The notes beneath the pieces are model-generated. The model was not told the DNA's origin. It saw only the letters and a program-made list of their open reading frames with translations, and did not search any database. The translations under genes and the position numbers were made by a program. 64,000 bases of DNA from JBAYIE01 sp041665785 (GTDB lineage: Bacteria; Bacteroidota; Bacteroidia; UKL13-3), in assembly GCA_041665785.1 (NCBI GenBank), contig JBAYIE010000009.1, positions 36,319 to 100,318 of the forward strand, written 5' to 3'. This document shows positions 60,743 to 64,000 of this stretch, piece by piece; within the stretch, counting starts at the first letter, position 1; each line of letters begins with the position of its first letter.

Positions 60743-62671
60743 TTATTTTATGATCGCAGTTCCATAGGAGGAGGTTAGCTCTTTGCGTTTTTCGATGAGG
60801 TGCATATGCACTTTTTGTAATCCCATAAAATCTTCATCGGTTTGGGCCTGATTGAAATCGATTTGATTTTGTTCGATCATTTTTTCGAGGTGCTTCAGCT
60901 TTAAGCGGGTGATGGCTGAAAGCACGTCGCTTTTATAATGTTCGAGCGCCGTTTCGATAACAATATCGTAGCGTTTTTCCCAGTTCGGACTTACTTCATG
61001 TTTTTCGGTCATCAAATCCGTCATGAACGAAGTAATGCGCGGATCGGCATGTTGCAGCAATTTCATGGGATCAAACTCATTGGCACTTAGCTGGGCATGC
61101 AGAAGATTTAAAATTTCACTTACCTGAGCCAGTTCAATGTCCATTTCTTCTCCGGCCAGTTCATGAAAGATAAAAATGGCTGTATTGTCGTACCCTTCCC
61201 ACGCACGATCTCCGTAACGAATCAACACACGCAACAGATCTTTTTCCTGGCTTTCCTGACTTTGAACGTCTACCAGTTCTTTGATTTCCGATTCGTAGTT
61301 TGGTGTTTGTTCGGGAGGCGCTTCTATGCCGGTGCGAGCCTGAACCGACAACCGGTTGCGCAGCATTTTGTTGGTTTCATTGACCAGCAATTGCTCATCT
61401 GTTTTTAACAAAACACTGCATTCCTTTATAAAATTGGAGCGTTTAAAAGCATCCGGAATTTTGGTGATGCTCTCAATGATGCTCCGAATCAATTCAGCTT
61501 TTTTTACAGGATCGTTGCCCGCCTCTTTGCTCAACAGGGATGTTTTAAAAAGGATAAAATCCTGTTTGTTTTGTTCCAGAAATTGGGAGAAGGCCTGCGA
61601 ACCCTGCTTGCGGCAAAAACTGTCGGGGTCTTCGCCATCCGGGAACAGGACTACTTTTACGTTTAATCCGCCTTCGAGCAGCATATCTATTCCACGCAGG
61701 GATGCTTTGATGCCGGCCGCATCGCCATCGTATAGCACACACACATTTTCGGTGAACCGTTTGATCAGCCGAATCTGGTTTTCGGTAAGTGATGTTCCCG
61801 ACGAGGCAACCACATTTTCGACACCCGACTGGTGCATGCTGATTACATCGGTATAGCCTTCAACCAGGTACACAAAATCCTGTTTGGCTATGGCAGTTCG
61901 TGCCTGAAACAAGCCGTACAATTCATTGCTCTTATGATATAATGAAGTTTCAGGCGAGTTTACATATTTAGGACTTTTCTCGTCTTTGTTTTTGAGAATG
62001 CGACCAGCAAAAGCTATGGGTTTACCGTTGAGGCCGTGTATGGGAAAAATTACCCGGTTGCGGTAGGCATCGTACACTTTGCCCGCTTCGCTTTTTTTGG
62101 CAAGACCCGAGGTAATCAGGAGTGATTCACTGTAGCCTTCACTCAGCGCTTTTTGGGTAAAATGATCCCAACTTTCTTTGGAGTAACCCAGTTTAAATTT
62201 ATGAATGGTTTCGGGACGGAAGCCACGTTCTTCGAAATAGGAGAGACCCAGAGCGATACCTTCTTCATCTTGCTCCAGAATTTGGGCGAAATAGGATTCG
62301 GAAAAATTATTGAGGATCTGGAGACTTTCTTTTTCCAGTTTTTTGCGCCGTTCTTCGTTCTGATCTTCGTCGGAGATGATTTTCTCGGGCCACTCGATGC
62401 GGTATTTTTCAGCCAGGTGTTTGAGCGCCTCGATATAACCGAGATGTTCGTACTCCATGATGAAATTTACCGAATTGCCAGCTTTACCGCACCCAAAGCA
62501 TTTGAAAATCCCTTTGGTTACGGATACATTGAAGGAAGGTGTTTTTTCGTTGTGGAATGGGCAAAGTCCAATCAGGCTGGAGCCTCTTTTGCGTAGCGAA
62601 ACATATTCAGCCACCACATCTTCTATATGGGCAGCATCCAGTATTTCTTCAATTTTCGCCTGTGGTATCAT
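60743..62671 (-). CDS. dnaG: DNA primase
   Basis: 642 residues. CHC2 zinc site C37, H40, C58, C61 (CPFHNEKTPSFN, FKCFGCGKAG), the RNA polymerase core (VIFPIHGLNGKPIAFAGR), and the Toprim domain with VEGYTDVISMHQSG and LYDGDAAGIKA. It makes RNA primers at the replication fork. TACATTCG (62691-62684, minus strand) may be its -7 element. Confidence 0.97.
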   Translation of the reverse strand: MIPQAKIEEILDAAHIEDVVAEYVSLRKRGSSLIGLCPFHNEKTPSFNVSVTKGIFKCFGCGKAGNSVNFIMEYEHLGYIEALKHLAEKYRIEWPEKIISDEDQNEERRKKLEKESLQILNNFSESYFAQILEQDEEGIALGLSYFEERGFRPETIHKFKLGYSKESWDHFTQKALSEGYSESLLITSGLAKKSEAGKVYDAYRNRVIFPIHGLNGKPIAFAGRILKNKDEKSPKYVNSPETSLYHKSNELYGLFQARTAIAKQDFVYLVEGYTDVISMHQSGVENVVASSGTSLTENQIRLIKRFTENVCVLYDGDAAGIKASLRGIDMLLEGGLNVKVVLFPDGEDPDSFCRKQGSQAFSQFLEQNKQDFILFKTSLLSKEAGNDPVKKAELIRSIIESITKIPDAFKRSNFIKECSVLLKTDEQLLVNETNKMLRNRLSVQARTGIEAPPEQTPNYESEIKELVDVQSQESQEKDLLRVLIRYGDRAWEGYDNTAIFIFHELAGEEMDIELAQVSEILNLLHAQLSANEFDPMKLLQHADPRITSFMTDLMTEKHEVSPNWEKRYDIVIETALEHYKSDVLSAITRLKLKHLEKMIEQNQIDFNQAQTDEDFMGLQKVHMHLIEKRKELTSSYGTAIIK

Positions 62672-63123
62672 TTTTACTTATGGCGAATGTAAATAAAAAT
62701 GAGAAGGAAAAATGAGTCGAAATGCTTCATAATTGAAACAGGAAACCGAAAATTGAATCGTGTATCAAATGCAGATTTACACACTTTATTTATCAAGTTA
62801 TAAGCCTGAATTTCAGGGTGAAAACGTCAATCAGATTGAGGTATTTAAAATGGGGAAATGCAGCAAAAAAGAACAACCATTCAATTTGACAAACCGGGTG
62901 GAAATTATCTTGGATTTGGTCATATTGAATGACCAGGGTCAAACAATTACCTATAAATGTCATTTTATAAGTAAGTTGTGTAAAGGGACTGTAAAACGGG
63001 CATTTACAAATGACCTTTTTTATCTGTGTTGTGGAAATACAGTATAAACAGCGTGTTTTTCAGGATAAAATTCGCAAAAAGTTTCTTCTTAAGCAGGTAA
63101 TTTGTAGAAAAGATTGAAAGGCT
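62672..63123. other. Intergenic region, no supported gene
   Basis: 452 nt between dnaG and the lipoprotein gene. A 95-codon open frame from a GTG at 62760 is present but has no recognisable motif and looks like chance. Its 3' part must hold the promoter of the lipoprotein gene; TAATTTG near 63100 is a poor match. Confidence 0.55.
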
Positions 63124-63744
63124 ATGAAATCAAGACTTACAATTGCCTGGGTGATCGTGATGGTGATTTTCACCTCATGTGGCAAGGAAGAAATCACCAA
63201 TCAGAGCAATGCCGCTCTGGAGCAGGGTTCAAATGAGGCTACCTACGGAAAAACGCAGGCTGCCCGACCTTATTACGAATCGTTTACAGCCATTTCTAAT
63301 ATTACGCCCACAGCGAATGGTGTCTTTAATCCCGGATGGGGAACAGGCAGCGCGCGTCATATGGGCACGGCCAAAATGTGTTTTAATCAACAGGTGATTT
63401 TTGCCATGATTAACAGTCAGCCTATGCCGATTGGATCTACAGCAGCACCGGTTAATCAGTTTTATGCATCGCAATTGGCTGCAGCAGGGATCACTGTTCC
63501 AAATTCGGTAAGTTCTATTACCTACGATGATTTTGGCAATTCGGTTTGGTTTACCTCAACCACCGGAACATCGTTGGCCCCGGTAAGCGCCACGCGGGTG
63601 AACTTTACAGCCAACCTGCAAATTATTGGCGGTACCGGTCGTTTTGCCGGAGCAAGTGGAACCACTTTGATGAATGGCTATTTTAATCCGCAGGACCCCA
63701 ATCAGGCAGCTGTAATTTCTACAGGCGGTACTATCATTTACTAA
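63124..63744 (+). CDS. Small secreted lipoprotein
   Basis: 206 residues with a lipoprotein signal (lipobox around Cys19, IFTSCGKE). After a variable stretch, ARPYYESFTAISNITPTANG and the C-terminal IIGGTGRFAGASGTTLMNGY resemble the barrel of dirigent/allene-oxide-cyclase-like proteins, which I cite only as similarity; no enzymatic site is visible. It ends in a good terminator and is monocistronic. Confidence 0.7.
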   Translation: MKSRLTIAWVIVMVIFTSCGKEEITNQSNAALEQGSNEATYGKTQAARPYYESFTAISNITPTANGVFNPGWGTGSARHMGTAKMCFNQQVIFAMINSQPMPIGSTAAPVNQFYASQLAAAGITVPNSVSSITYDDFGNSVWFTSTTGTSLAPVSATRVNFTANLQIIGGTGRFAGASGTTLMNGYFNPQDPNQAAVISTGGTIIY

Positions 63745-63767
63745 GTTCATAAAATATTGAAATAGGG

Positions 63768-63800
63768 AAAGCCTCCGGTTGATGCCGGGGGCTTTTTTTT
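63768..63800 (+). terminator. Terminator of the lipoprotein gene
   Basis: Stem AAAGCCTCCGG (63768-63778) and CCGGGGGCTTT (63785-63795), TTGATG loop, then eight T; one G-T pair. Confidence 0.85.
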
Positions 63801-64000
63801 GTTTAAAAGTTTATCAAATAGAATTGGTTCTCGAAAATCGGGAGGGTTACCACTCGAATGATTTTGTTTTGGGCGAACCCCTGAAGTATGCCTTTAGGTT
63901 TGTATCGTAACTAATACTTATTTTATTTTAAGAAAGTAAACAGCAGAGGTGACCTAATGAAGTATGAAGGTTTGTAGACCTATGGCGCGCATTAGTCCTC
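63801..64000. other. End of window, no gene seen
   Basis: 200 nt with no supported gene. GTTTTGGGCG and CCCCTGAAG (about 63864-63884) match the repeat near 20553-20574. Confidence 0.5.

Noticed and set aside
62760..63047. 95-codon open frame with GTG start
   Set aside because: No motif, unusual composition, no promoter or coupling; reads as chance in AT-rich DNA.

Overview
The window is chromosomal DNA from a member of the Bacteroidota. The evidence is an LpxC-FabZ fusion inside an lpxD-lpxC/fabZ-lpxA block, a PorX-type response regulator, several proteins ending in type IX secretion (T9SS) sorting domains, a 1683-residue PKD-repeat protein with the gliding-associated C-terminal domain, BshB1, and promoters of the Bacteroidetes type (TTG, 19-nt spacer, TAnnTTTG or TAnnTTCG). 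I cannot name the species; a Chitinophagales, Sphingobacteriales or Flavobacteriales-like lineage would fit.

Layout. 1-13.4 kb: phoH-purC facing a four-gene operon (SAM hydroxide adenosyltransferase, ABM-like monooxygenase, LysM protein, glycosyltransferase), then minus-strand dnaX-DUF502-ubiA-O-antigen ligase, lysA, chrA plus a small secreted protein, a thioredoxin and an outer-membrane DUF6588-like protein. 13.8-20.4 kb: an acetyl-CoA hydrolase/transferase, T9SS cargo proteins, tRNA-Lys with odd tRNA-derived repeats, and a hexaheme c-type cytochrome beside a one-heme-motif cell-surface protein. 20.8-24.8 kb: the fused cytochrome c maturation protein CcsBA and an OB-fold lipoprotein, which would supply heme attachment for those cytochromes. 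24.9-31.6 kb: porX divergent from an HD phosphohydrolase, which leads into the lipid A genes and an ABC ATPase. 32.1-36 kb: P5C dehydrogenase, tRNA-Pro preceded by two tRNA-like remnants, and an ABC-F ATPase. 36-42.5 kb: an ECF sigma factor with a membrane-anchored partner that ends in a T9SS sorting domain, another T9SS cargo, then AIM24-like, YebC and RseP. 42.8-48.3 kb: an HhH-domain surface protein with a frameshifted beta-barrel gene, and a membrane pyrophosphatase with a long cysteine-rich tail. 48.4-55 kb: BshB1, a glycosyltransferase, a HicAB module, a thioesterase and an ABC-type efflux operon. 55-64 kb: the giant PKD adhesin-like gene flanked on both sides by short repeat families, DnaG, and a small lipoprotein.

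Most genes are housekeeping or envelope genes. The observations most worth a second look are the sigma-factor partner that carries a T9SS sorting signal (36078-38283), the 20-cysteine tail on the pyrophosphatase (47975-48325), the fusion of a Bacteroidetes surface-protein N-domain to a hexaheme cytochrome (17741-19423), and the tRNA-linked repeat arrays at 16.4 and 33.9 kb. No prophage, transposase, CRISPR array or rRNA was seen.
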